Notes under the pieces: model-generated
Told to the model about the DNA's origin: nothing
Database searches by the model: none
The model's input: only the letters and a program-made list of their open reading frames with translations
In this document: positions 1 to 12,148 of the stretch, in pieces
Numbering within the stretch: the first letter of the stretch is position 1
Layout of the letters: every line of letters starts with the position of its first letter
Assembly (NCBI GenBank): GCA_961205875.1
Contig: OY540821.1
Span: 9,672,001-9,736,000, forward strand
Direction: 5' to 3'
DNA from: Sialis fuliginosa
Lineage: Eukaryota > Arthropoda > Insecta > Megaloptera > Sialidae
DNA: 64,000 nucleotides
Program-made: the position numbers and the translations under genes

Positions 1-512
1 AGAAAATGACGTGAAAAGTGGACCTGTTTAAACCGCAGGTCTGTATCTCAAACCGTTCTCGAGATATAGCCTCTCGAAGTTTTAGTTTTTTCAAATTTTT
101 TGAGAAAAAAGGCCATAACTTTTGAACGGGTGGTCGGAATTGATTTTAGTTGACGGATTTGGAATCAGCGTGTCAAAATCTATATAATGACATGTATAAT
201 ACCTTAAAACTCGAGAAAAAAAATTTTGCGAAAAATCGAAAAAATTCAAAGGGGTATACCTTAAAAAAATGTCGATTTTTGGTCAAAATTTTTTTGTCGG
301 ATTTTAAAGTATTATACATGTCATTATATAGATTTGGACACGCTGATTTCAAATCCGTCAACTAAAATCAATTCCGACTACGCGTTCAAAAGTTATGGCC
401 ATTTTTCTTCAAAATTTTGAAAAAACTGAAACTTTGAGAGGCGATATCTCGAGAACGGTTTAAGATACAGACCTGCGGTTTGAAAATTTCAACTTTTCAC
501 GTCATTTTCTAT
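1..512. mobile_element. Foldback (long-TIR) element, complete palindrome
   Basis: The left half (about 1-250) and the reverse complement of the right half (about 265-512) match at roughly 90 percent, starting from identical termini AGAAAATGACGTGAAAAGT. There is almost no loop. Because of the symmetry, the two strands encode near-identical short ORFs (150-365 plus, 173-361 minus), which are by-products and not genes. The target duplication cannot be checked because the left end is the window edge. No transposase is present. The superfamily is not recognised. Confidence 0.85.
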
Positions 513-1178
513 ACAATAAACATATTTTTAACGAAATAAAAAATTATAAATTTTTTAGTGAAATTTCCTGCAGTGAACTTTAACTCGTCATAAAAATATC
601 GACTAAAATACAAAAAAATAAGACGTAGAACCATTTAGTTACTATATAAATATATAAGAACTTATTTAAAAAAGTAAAAGCTTGAAGTTAAGGTGTTTCA
701 TAACTAGTTTTTTTTTTGTTAATAGGAAGGGGAGGATTGACAAAATATGCTTCCCTTATTAAAAATTTCACGCCTCGCCACTGATTGATATCGTCCATAC
801 GGAAACCCATTTTGTCCGTCTATTCGCAACATAATTCAAAAACTACTGGACTCATTCTGGGAAAAAAATTAATAATTTATTTGATAGATTTTTTTTTGGT
901 GTCAAAATAACATTTTTATATTTTAAGTCGATTTAAAAAAATTAGGGCATTCTATAGCTACTTTAATACATTTAAAAATGATAATATGTTTTCTGTTATT
1001 TTTTTTCAATGACAAATTTCTTATTTATATTTTTTTGCAGAATTTTTAAATAAATAAATAGTATTTATTAAATATATATAAACAAAGTTAACAAAAATGT
1101 AGACTGCAGTGTTGTGGACAACAAAGTAATATAATTTAGTGTTGTGTAGAGAAAATATCTTTACAATAACTAATAATT

Positions 1179-1268
1179 ATGACGGAAACGTTAACTACCC
1201 AATATAGATCTCATATAAGAATTTTGAGATCAAATATGGATAAATCTAAAATTCAACAATGTTTTAAG
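1179..1268 (+). CDS. Candidate upstream coding exon of the PPxY membrane protein
   Basis: An ATG at 1179 opens 30 codons without a stop and runs exactly into an AAG|GTAAAA splice donor in phase 0. That is the phase needed to join the exon that starts at 2169 after a TTTGTATACACAG acceptor. If used, it would add about 30 residues, ending KIQQCFK, in front of the first hydrophobic segment and turn a signal-like N-terminus into an internal membrane segment. The evidence is only the reading frame and the donor; the ATG at 2169 may be the true start. Confidence 0.22.
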
Positions 1269-1380
1269 GTAAAAAAAATAAAATCATTCAAAATGAAATA
1301 AAAATATATGAGTACATTTCTTTCGTAATTCCGGGCTTTACTCAGAAAACCTGACAATATGTCCTGGAAAAAATAAATTC

Positions 1381-1635
1381 GATCTACGTACATATGTATG
1401 TACATTTTCTCTAAACTTTATCTAGACCATAGATCAATGGATATTTATGTAAGATTATACTTACGTAAATCTAAATTTTGAAGGAAAAATAAATGATCTA
1501 CGTAGATCTAAAATTTAATTTTTAGATTTACATAAATCTATATGGATCTGTGTACATAGATCTATGTAAGAAATAAAGATGGCTGAGTTAAATTGTAGAT
1601 CTACGTAAGTATTTAATAAAATTAGATCTAATTAA
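1381..1635. repeat. Degenerate GATCTACGTAGATC palindrome-rich tract
   Basis: Repeated short palindromes such as GATCTACGTAGATC (near 1496), TACATATGTATGTA and TTTAGATTTACATAAATCTA recur over about 250 bp. A related but distinct AGATC-rich tract occurs at 27,719-28,090. It is simple-sequence-like and no TIR was found. Confidence 0.5.
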
Positions 1636-2168
1636 TTTTTTAATAGTAATTAACACAGATCGAGATTATTTTTTCCTCTACGGACTAAAATAGCCCCCCC
1701 CCCTCTGGAATTAAATACTACTCATATAAAAACTAAATAAAGAACAATTTTAGATAAAATTTCACTTATAACACTTAATTTGGCCACTGGGGATTACAAG
1801 TATATGCCTTTTTTGCTAATAGAATAACCCGCCACTCACTAGAGATACTCATAGCAAGAGTTCTGACAGCTCGAATCGATTTCTGATTGATTGTAGTAGC
1901 TAAGTCTCACGCACAGCCATATTTTATTATTTTATTATTCAATATTATTAAATAAGAAATTTTATTTTTATTTTTTGTATGCTTGTTATAAATTAATAAT
2001 AATACATAGATGATTTTTATCAAATGGCGACGCTGTCATAACTGTTACTGGAGTGTCTCTACCACCAACAGCTCATGATTCTACCGATAAATTTTCGGTG
2101 TGGGGGGGGGGGGTAAAATATATTTTAACAAAATTCACTAATCCCGTACATTTTTTTTGTATACACAG

Positions 2169-3934
2169 ATGTCACAACCCATCGTAGACTTGGTAGTTGC
2201 CGTCGTATCTGTCCCCCTTCTCGTAATGTTCGCCCTGTTGCTTCAAACCCAGCTCCAGATGAGCAACAACACCGGAAACCACAACCGACACTACACGAAC
2301 CTCCGAGAGGCTCTGTTCAAACCTCCACCGCTAAAGATCACCACCGCCTTACCGGACATCGAACCTACAACTTTGAGACACGAAATAGATACTTGGACCC
2401 GAGACACGCACGCAAGATGGACAGTTCTTGGGCTAGGTTTGGCCTTACTGATTGTAAGTTTGGCTGTGTGTATATACGTCGGTCAGAGGTTAGGTATCTG
2501 CATTAGGAGGAAGAACGATGGGTGTGAAATGGAAGAAGGAAGTAGGGAAGAAGATGGGTACCAAAGCGGAAGTCTTATGGATGATTTTATTAGGAGAGAG
2601 TTTTTGTACACTCAGGTTGGTTTATTTTAATTTATTCGTGATTAAAAAAGTGGTGTAATCAGCCTCACCCACATAAGTGATACTTCTTTTGTTTTTATTA
2701 ACCATGCGAATTAAATAAATAAAGTAAACGATTATTATAGTTAATTAATTATAATTATCAAACGTATTATTTTAACACTCGCATCTCTATCTCGCGCATA
2801 ACTGACGTAAAGTGACATGTACGCATGCGCTATGCATCTATACTCACGCATATGTACACTCTCCTTAGCGTTATATCTTTAAAATCTGTCGAGGTCAATC
2901 CAATTCACTTATCGCACTAAAGAAGTTTCACTTCAATAAATAAATACTGTTAATTAATTCGATATTGGCTTCGTGGTATAAGCCGCGTTTTTTTAGTCGT
3001 TCTATCGAGCAATATGAATAATTTCAAATTTAAAAAAGGCATTTTGAAGTTGAAACTATAGTTTTCCGAACTACTTGAGTAGATTTTGTTAAAAAATATT
3101 TACTCAATCGACAAATATATCATTTTTGAGTAGGTAATCAATACCCAAGGCTATTAAAATTTTATTTAAATTATAATTTAACAAACACACTTAGGTACTG
3201 CAAAAAACTGTTTGCTACTTGGCAGTTGCGCCGGAACCAAATTTTTTCTGGGGGGGGGGGGCGTATGAACCTCAAAAATTAAGCTGACATTACTTTATTT
3301 GGCGTTCTTAAAATTCAAAATTGATTTCAATTTTTTTTAACTTCTTAATATCGTATTATTTGTTAAAATAAAAATTAACATTAAACAGAGATAGGTACTA
3401 ACTTTTAATTTTTTTTCTCTGAGTAGACTCATGGTTACATTTTATAATTTAAAAAGAGTACAAAATTACAAAAAAACAGATTGTTATAAATGCACGTCAC
3501 TTCAAACTCGTCTTAAAAACAGGATCAATTGGGGGGGGGGGGAGGTAAAAAGTATTCATTGACCCCACTGAAAATTTTGGGGGGCAGCTGCCCTCTCCTG
3601 TCCATCGGCTCCGACGCCACTGCGACTTGGTTAAAGATAGAATGTTCCAAAGGTCAAATTATTTTTTTCCAATTGTATTTTTCTTTGTGCCCATTAAAAA
3701 CGTCGATATATCGAAATGAGCTGTCCAAATTAATAAAAAATATTTTATTTATAGGGGAGTTCCGGAACAATGCGATCGCTAAACAGTTCTTTACAATTAT
3801 GTTTAGAACAACCCCCAAGTTACGAGGCTGTAGTGTGCTATGATCTTCCTCCACCCCCATACTGTGCATTAACAATGTCACCAGGAAATGACAAAATACC
3901 AGGAGTTCATAAAAACCAACAAGAAACAGACTAA
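2169..3934 (+). CDS. PPxY-containing membrane protein, Commissureless-like (two exons)
   Basis: Exons 2169-2615 and 3755-3934 join in phase 0 (CAG|GTTGGT donor, TTTATTTATAG acceptor) to give 208 residues. Visible parts: an N-terminal hydrophobic stretch (residues about 4-27) that could be a signal or membrane segment, an N-glycosylatable sequon (NNT), a lumenal or extracellular region, a clear transmembrane helix (about 88-108, VLGLGLALLIVSLAVCIYVG), a basic stop-transfer RRK, an acidic cytosolic stretch, and a C-terminal exon with PPSYEA and PPPPYC motifs. Paired PPxY motifs are ligands for WW domains of Nedd4-type ubiquitin ligases. A small membrane adaptor with two PY motifs behind one helix recalls insect Commissureless, which sorts Robo receptors to endosomes. 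In fly Comm the motif types come in the other order, so the family call is tentative. A hAT MITE lies in the intron. Confidence 0.65.
2965..3010 (+). repeat. Degenerate copy of the 35.5-kb palindrome arm
   Basis: TTGGCTTCGTGGTATAAGCCGCG followed by a GTCGTTCTATCGAGC-like tail aligns with the arm of the inverted repeat at 35,535-35,601 (TTGGCTTCTGGGTGTAAGCC...). It lies in the intron of the PPxY gene. Only about 45 bp are recognisable. Confidence 0.45.
3223..3622. mobile_element. hAT-type MITE in the PPxY gene intron
   Basis: The element starts CAGTTGCGCCGG and ends GACGCCACTG, giving hAT-like CAGTG-type termini. It is flanked by near-identical 8-bp repeats CTACTTGG (3215-3222) and CGACTTGG (3623-3630). 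It carries two G12 runs (3250-3261 and 3531-3542). It has no transposase. Length is 400 bp. Confidence 0.75.
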
Positions 3935-4023
3935 AAGAAAATTATCTTGCCAAAAAAAATATTTTAATTATTTGACATATAAAAACAAAGTTGGTTGGTT
4001 GTATACGATTTTTTAAATATGTA

Positions 4024-4162
4024 CAGTAATCGCCCCATTTACACGTTGAAAAAGTTTGGAAAAAGGGTGGAAATACAACAATTTCTATTGTTCTATTTAT
4101 ACGAGGTATTTTACGCTATATTTTCATTGAACCAATTAACCGCATAAATGGGGGGATTACTG
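4024..4162. mobile_element. pogo/Tigger-like MITE with TA target duplication
   Basis: The termini are CAGTAATCGCCCCATTTA and TAAATGGGGGGATTACTG, and TA dinucleotides flank both sides (4022-4023, 4163-4164). The CAGTAATCCCCC-type end resembles Tigger/pogo TIRs. The element lies about 90 bp after the stop codon of the PPxY gene and so may be in its 3'UTR. Single TIR-like ends of related type occur near 34,405, 40,830 and 59,358. Confidence 0.75.
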
Positions 4163-4593
4163 TATATGAAATATGTCAACAATCGTTTTTGTAAAAAGTG
4201 TAAATATGTAGTATTGAATGTTGTGGGAGACAATTGAATTATGCTTAAGTTAAGTATGAAGTTATGTACATATACCAACACATAAGCGCCGTTTATTCAT
4301 TTTACCCATAGGGGCGAGATTTTTCATTGTTGTGTAAAATGTTCTATGCTATTTCATTTATTTAATGTATCGACTGAAAAATTAGCATACCTGTTTTTTA
4401 CATTTTTGGGTTGTAAAAATAAGATTACAAATTATTTATTACTAATTATCTGATTATTAATATTTAATACATGCAATAATAAATAATAAAACACATAATA
4501 ATTAAAAATAGTATTGAAAAAATAATGAAATAGGATTTTAAAATAGGTAAATCTCGAATTTAATTATTTTAAAATCATTCTTCTGTAAATTAT

Positions 4594-4739
4594 CAGTGGC
4601 GTAACCAGGGGGAGAGCAGGAAGTCTACCCCCCTTTGCAGTGGCTTAACCAGAGAGGGTAGTATTTATAATGCATAATATATTTGTAATACTATTTGCTT
4701 GTAAACGGACTACCCCTTAAAAATTTGGCTACACCACTG
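4594..4739. mobile_element. Short hAT-type MITE
   Basis: It starts CAGTGGCGTAACC and ends GGCTACACCACTG, flanked by TAAATTAT (4586-4593) and TATATTAT (4740-4747), which match at 7 of 8 positions. A second internal CAGTGGCTTAACC near 4628 suggests a duplicated end. Length is 146 bp. Confidence 0.65.
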
Positions 4740-4747
4740 TATATTAT

Positions 4748-5283
4748 AATAGATATATTTCTAGTCAAAACTCATTTTATATTACCTATATTAAATTAGT
4801 CATATAAATAAAAAAATATTTTTTAATTGTTAGTATTTCATAATATGTGATTCTAGAAAATTTTTGTAATGTGATAAATACAGGTCTGTGTCTATTTAGT
4901 GGTGTTTATAGGACAGTGAAAAAACTAAATAAACATTCTGTATATTATAATTTAATTTTGTGTAAATATTTCATAAATAAAAATATGTATATACCTAATT
5001 ATGTTTACCTTAACAAGGGAGAATTCAAACATTAGTCAAGAGGTAGCTATTCAGTAAAAATTATTTGCCATGGGAGAATATTTTCGAATTATTTTTGAAA
5101 CGGTACAAATAAGAGAAATATGACTACTTGTATGCTATTATTGTATCTAGGTTTATCTTGGATTCTGGGTATAGCCGTGATTATTAGTTCTTTATTAATA
5201 AAACTAAAACTCAAACATTTTTAGTCGAATTTCATGATTTTAATTTTACTTTTCATTGAAATTTCATAGAAAAACGGTAAATA
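4748..5283. other. AT-rich intergenic DNA
   Basis: I see no gene and no clear repeat boundary here. A 62-codon open frame at 4847-5035 has AT-driven composition and no start context or domain. Confidence 0.4.
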
Positions 5284-5628
5284 CGGAGACTCTGGGGGTC
5301 CTCTGTCAAAAACTCTAAAAGTCACGTGTTGATGTGTTAGAATAGAGTAGAGTATGTTGTATCTATGTTAATATATTATTTAGTGCATAAACAGAAATTC
5401 ATAAACCTAACCTAACCCTACCTGAAAACGAACCAATCTATCTGGACTACTCTAACTTAAACTAAATAATTAAATATAACACAGCTAAACATGGTCAGTC
5501 GTTTTATAAAATGCGTGATTTATAAAAGTTGTTAACACTGATCTAGTCAGGCATGCGCGTCAACCCTATTCTGAATAACTATATACGTGATTTCTCAAAA
5601 ATCTGACAGAGGACCCCCAGAGTCTCCG
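5284..5628. mobile_element. TA-flanked MITE with 25-30 bp TIRs
   Basis: CGGAGACTCTGGGGGTCC and its reverse complement GGACCCCCAGAGTCTCCG delimit 345 bp, with TA on each side (5282-5283, 5629-5630). Inside is a CCTAACCTAACCC stretch (about 5404) resembling the insect telomere repeat, though it has only two to three units. This is mariner-like by target site only. Confidence 0.7.
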
Positions 5629-5652
5629 TATTAGCCAAATTTTATCACGTAA

Positions 5653-5878
5653 GTTAGCTAATCCGAAATTTTTTGGAAAAAAATGGAGGAAAAAAATATG
5701 ATTGGCGGCACAAATTAGCAACAAATTATGACACCTGTTTGAATTCGATAGCTTCATTTTTCCCTGAAATATCGCGGAACAACTGTTTGAAGCTATTACG
5801 TTAACTAATCCAGATTTTCTCGGAAACGAATGGAACAACAAAATCAGGATTGGCGGCACAAATTAACAACAAAATCTA
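5653..5878 (+). repeat. Direct duplication, two units of about 78 bp
   Basis: Units 5653-5730 and 5800-5878 both read GTTARCTAATCC ... GATTGGCGGCACAAATTARC and are separated by about 70 bp. The second unit is diverged. The duplication abuts the MITE at 5284-5628. Confidence 0.6.
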
Positions 5879-5995
5879 TAGGGTCCCCGCTAACTTTATA
5901 TATATGTACATCAATACTGACCTTATTGACAGCGGCCATTTCATAGAGCAGAGGTTTGCTTGTTAATCCCGCCAAATCATTTCTAGTTTATAGGT

Positions 5996-6450
5996 TTTTA
6001 TTATAGTTTATAACAATTATTAAAACTACAGACGCGCACTGCACTTTATTGTACTTATTCGAATTAAATAATTGATATTAATCACAATACCAAATTCAAT
6101 GCTTTCATTCTTGTATTAAGACTGAATTTGCAACAATCAGTTATTAAAACTTACAGGTTAGTCTCCTAGGCTTGGACTTACAGAAATCTGCATTATCCAC
6201 GACGCGGAACATGATCTAAAATTCTAAATAGTGATTTTTATTATAGTTTATATCACTTATTAAAACAATATACGCGCACTGTATTTTATTGTACTTATTC
6301 GAATTAAGTAATTGGCATTAATCACAACACAATAATTCTTGTATTTAGAATGAACTTGCAACAATCAATTATTTAAACTTACAATTAGAGGAGTCACTTA
6401 GATTTGGACATACAGAAATCTATATTATTTCCGAAGTAGAACATGGTCTA
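5996..6450 (+). repeat. Tandem duplication upstream of PSMD4
   Basis: Two head-to-tail units (about 5996-6221 and 6236-6450) share TTTTTATTATAGTTTATA at the start, then CGCGCACTG, TTATTGTACTTATTCGAATTA, and end with a shared ACAGAAATCT and GAACATG. Their identity is high but there are several indels. The second unit ends about 270 bp before the PSMD4 start codon, so the pair may sit in or beside its promoter. Confidence 0.7.
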
Positions 6451-6722
6451 TTAATGATTTCTCACATATAACATTATATTTTAATTAATTAAATAGTCTT
6501 TATAAATTATTATAAACACAAACGATTTTTATTGTTACAATGACGTATAAAAGTTCAAATCAAATTCTCACAACGTTATAAAAAAAAATCACTATTGATT
6601 TTTAATATACTTGCTACCTTCACACGTCTTTTAAAACGTGAAGCTAGCGACATTAAATAGGACATTGATTTGATGTAGTACATCTGATTTACTTTTTATT
6701 ATTTCTAAATAAATAAATAAAA

Positions 6723-9350
<2,628 letters not shown>

Positions 9351-9410
9351 GAATTATATGTTTGTATACAATGATTAATTTTACTTATATATTGGTATGA
9401 ATGATTAAAA

Positions 9411-9416
9411 AATAAA
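9411..9416 (+). terminator. PSMD4 polyadenylation signal
   Basis: AATAAA lies 61 nt after the PSMD4 stop codon and is the only canonical hexamer before the downstream repeat. Confidence 0.6.
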
Positions 9417-9515
9417 CAATTGTAGAAAAATATTTGTATTGTATTAATTTCTATTGTATTAAACTATTATACATTTATTTGTTCTCAAATCTTTTGTCTG
9501 AGACCTTATAGAAGC

Positions 9516-10171
9516 CAAAACAATCAAGTCACCGTTGAGAAGATAGTTGTGAGCCGTTTCATCTTAATAAGTGAAAATTATCTTTAATAAGGTATTGGAA
9601 GGAAGGGGGATTTTTTTATGTTCTACATAGGTATTATAAGGAATAGTTTAGTTCCGGAAGCCTTTTCTTTCATATGCAATTAAAAACTCTGTAAGTTTAT
9701 TATATAACAAACAAAAAAAAACTACAGCAATGAATTTTTTATTTTATTTTATATTATATCTTGATCAATAGTAAATGGATTTTAATGATATTTGAGAAAT
9801 GTTCTTATAATTATAAATAAGTGAGCTAATTTCTAAATCAGTTTTTTTTTATGTTAAGATTTAAAAAAACTTGATTGTTGTGATTTTTTTTATGTTATGT
9901 AATAAACTTACAAAGTTATAAGCTATCCGGGAATTCACAATAGAAAAATGTTTTTTTATTTTTGCAATCCGGCTAATATAACCAGAGATTTTTATAAAAT
10001 TGTAAAAAAAAGTTTTCAAAAAGATGCGAAAAAAAAAACTTCTGTAGGTCAGCCAATGTAAAGATTTTGGTTACGTATTCTCTATAATGCCTATAGAACA
10101 AGTTAATAAAAAAAAAATTCGTTAATATTACTCATAACAACGCAAAATTCATTAGACTTGATTGTTTTGGC
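9516..10171. mobile_element. TIR-bounded element between two convergent genes
   Basis: GCCAAAACAATCAAGTC (9516-9532) and its exact reverse complement GACTTGATTGTTTTGGC (10,155-10,171) bound about 650 bp of AT-rich, non-coding sequence. No clear target duplication is seen, and the flanks may contain more diverged TIR. It fills the space between PSMD4 and the zinc-finger gene. Confidence 0.5.
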
Positions 10172-10248
10172 ACCCGAGAGACTCAGGTATTTGTCAATAT
10201 ATATACACAGGAAGAATAATAAGTATGTACACTAAACAAATATAAACA

Positions 10249-11457
10249 CTATTTATTTTGCCCAACACATTTCCGCTGCTGTTCTTTACAATGTACTTTT
10301 TTAACATGTTTTGTAAGTCCTGACTTCTCCGTGAATCCCTTCTCACACACTGCACACTTAAACGGTCGTTGTCCCGTATGAATCCTCATATGATACACCA
10401 ACTTAGTATGCACGAAAAACGTTTTATCACACACATCACACTTGAACAGCTTCGTTCGCGTGTGGTAGTTCATATGCCGCTTCCAATTAGACTGTTGCGT
10501 GAATGTCTTCTCACACACGTCGCACTTGAAATTTCGCTCACCCGTGTGCACTAGCGTGTGCCTCTCATAACGCTGTTTTGTCGCGCATGCCTTGTCACAG
10601 ACATTGCACCTGAATGGGAATACGCCTGTGTGACCTGTCACATGTATGTTCAGCGCTGTCTTCCCTGTGAAGCTTTTCTCGCAGTACGGACATGGGTAAG
10701 GACGTTCCCCTGTGTGCACCTTGTAGTGTCCTTTCAAATTGCATTTGTCTTTGAACGCTGCATCACAGATCTCACATTTAAAAGGGCGGATGTCACTATG
10801 TATCTTTTTATGCGCGGTTAACTTCTTCTTCAAAGAAAACGATTTCTTGCATACATCACATTCAAAGGGGCGATCAGACGTATGCAAAACTGAATGGATC
10901 TTCAAACAGGACTTTGTTTTGAATGCAGCTTTACAAATGTCACAAGTGAAGGGTCGTACGTCTGTATGCATTGTAGCATGGAGATTCAGTTTCGAGTTTG
11001 ACTCAAAGAATCTGTTGCAGAGTGTGCAGACATAAGAACTCAGATTGATGTGGGTTTTTCTGTGCGCTAGCATCGCTTTTCTAGAGTTTAATGTCTTTTT
11101 GCAGATGTCACATGTCTGTACTGGTGTTTCGTTGTGAAATGTAACATGGGAATCGAGTTGGGATTGTTCAATGAATGTTTTTGAACAGAAATTACACTTG
11201 AGTAGTTCTTCTCTATGGATGCTTCGTATGTGACAGTGTAATGTTTTTTTCTTATCAAATACCTCCCCACAAGTAACACACTTTAAAGTTTCCCGTATTT
11301 GTAATAGGGATCCACTGGTTTCGACTATTTCTGGAAAACTATCACCCGTCATGAAATGTAACGGTGGTATGTTAAGTGCAGCTGATTCTTCATTTAAACA
11401 TTCAAAAGATTCTGTTTTTATTTTGGTCGTTTGTGAAAGTTTATTTTCCTCGGACAT
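10249..11457 (-). CDS. C2H2 zinc-finger protein with 12 fingers
   Basis: The chosen start is the ATG at 11,455-11,457, giving 402 residues in one coding exon. The longer open frame back to 11,550 runs through what looks like a 5'UTR intron: on the minus strand CTGTACAG|GTAAAT and TAGTATTTCAG|ATTATT, and splicing it would put the upstream ATG out of use after a few codons. Twelve C2H2 fingers begin at CVTCGEVF and end at CAVCEKGF. Most are joined by TGERP-like linkers, so it is probably a sequence-specific nuclear DNA-binding protein. No ZAD, BTB or KRAB domain is seen in the N-terminal 70 residues. The orthologue cannot be named because tandem fingers evolve fast. The final codons read CAA AAT AAA TAG, so the only nearby AATAAA overlaps the stop. 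Confidence 0.9.
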   Translation of the reverse strand: MSEENKLSQTTKIKTESFECLNEESAALNIPPLHFMTGDSFPEIVETSGSLLQIRETLKCVTCGEVFDKKKTLHCHIRSIHREELLKCNFCSKTFIEQSQLDSHVTFHNETPVQTCDICKKTLNSRKAMLAHRKTHINLSSYVCTLCNRFFESNSKLNLHATMHTDVRPFTCDICKAAFKTKSCLKIHSVLHTSDRPFECDVCKKSFSLKKKLTAHKKIHSDIRPFKCEICDAAFKDKCNLKGHYKVHTGERPYPCPYCEKSFTGKTALNIHVTGHTGVFPFRCNVCDKACATKQRYERHTLVHTGERNFKCDVCEKTFTQQSNWKRHMNYHTRTKLFKCDVCDKTFFVHTKLVYHMRIHTGQRPFKCAVCEKGFTEKSGLTKHVKKVHCKEQQRKCVGQNK

Positions 11458-12148
11458 TTTTGATAAAAGTTTAATAATCTGAAATACTACATAATGTAAA
11501 TAATTAAATAGCAAAATAACTTTTATATATTTACCTGTACAGAAGATCATTCTTTTTGATTGAGTATTATTTCTTTTTAACTATCATTATTCTTTTATAC
11601 TTCATATTATTATTATCTTAATATTTATTAGCTTAATTCTTGATATATAGTTTACAAACATAATAAGTAATTGTTATGTTATTGTTTCAAAGTAATTTTT
11701 TTTATTCATCCGAGTTCTAAACCTTTTTCATAACCTTTTTGTATTAATGGTGCCATCTATTAATGATAATAACTAATGTAATGAAAATACGATGTGACGG
11801 ATGTGACTTTTGACACGTTTTGACATATTTCAATATATTTAAAATTCTGAATATTATTTCTCATAAATAATGTATTTTATCTTAAATTGTTATTCTGAAA
11901 TAAAATCAGTCGACTGTATTTTAAACTACGATTAAATATATATTTCTACATTTATTTTATAATTTTAATTACCTATGCATCCTTGAGTGTCAGTTTTACA
12001 TTTACGTAATTTTTTTTGTGCTCAGTATTTCCGATTAAGTAAGTGAAATTTAACTGATACGTTATCTCTAAGGTATATAAATAAAAATAATAAAAAAAGT
12101 ATTTATAAACAGTTACGTTTTATACACCTGAACTCAAGTGTTGCAGAA
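11458..12148. promoter_or_regulatory. Divergent promoter region, zinc-finger gene / ferredoxin gene
   Basis: About 690 bp separate the two start codons. The zinc-finger 5'UTR intron lies at about 11,465-11,535. The motif ATTAATAGATGGCACCATT (minus-strand reading of 11,745-11,763) recurs almost exactly upstream of THOC7. The rest is AT-rich without ORFs. Confidence 0.5.

Larger units (their letters stand above)
513..2168. other. AT-rich non-coding DNA upstream of the PPxY gene
   Basis: This stretch holds no long ORF. It contains a TE end GCCACTG near 777-783 (hAT-like terminus), a candidate small exon (1179-1268), a palindrome-rich tract (1381-1635) and two homopolymers, a C10 run at 1694-1703 and a G12 run at 2102-2113. 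It probably includes the first intron or the promoter of the gene that begins at 2169. Confidence 0.5.

Noticed and set aside
2640..2965. Solo LTR of a Gypsy-like element (TGTAATCAGCCTCACCCACATAAGTGATACTTC)
   Set aside because: The left end looks LTR-like, but no CA terminus, primer-binding site or target duplication could be fixed. It remains unassigned intron sequence.
5403..5420. Interstitial telomere repeat CCTAACCTAACCC
   Set aside because: Only two to three units of the insect TTAGG motif, inside a MITE. Not enough for a telomeric remnant.
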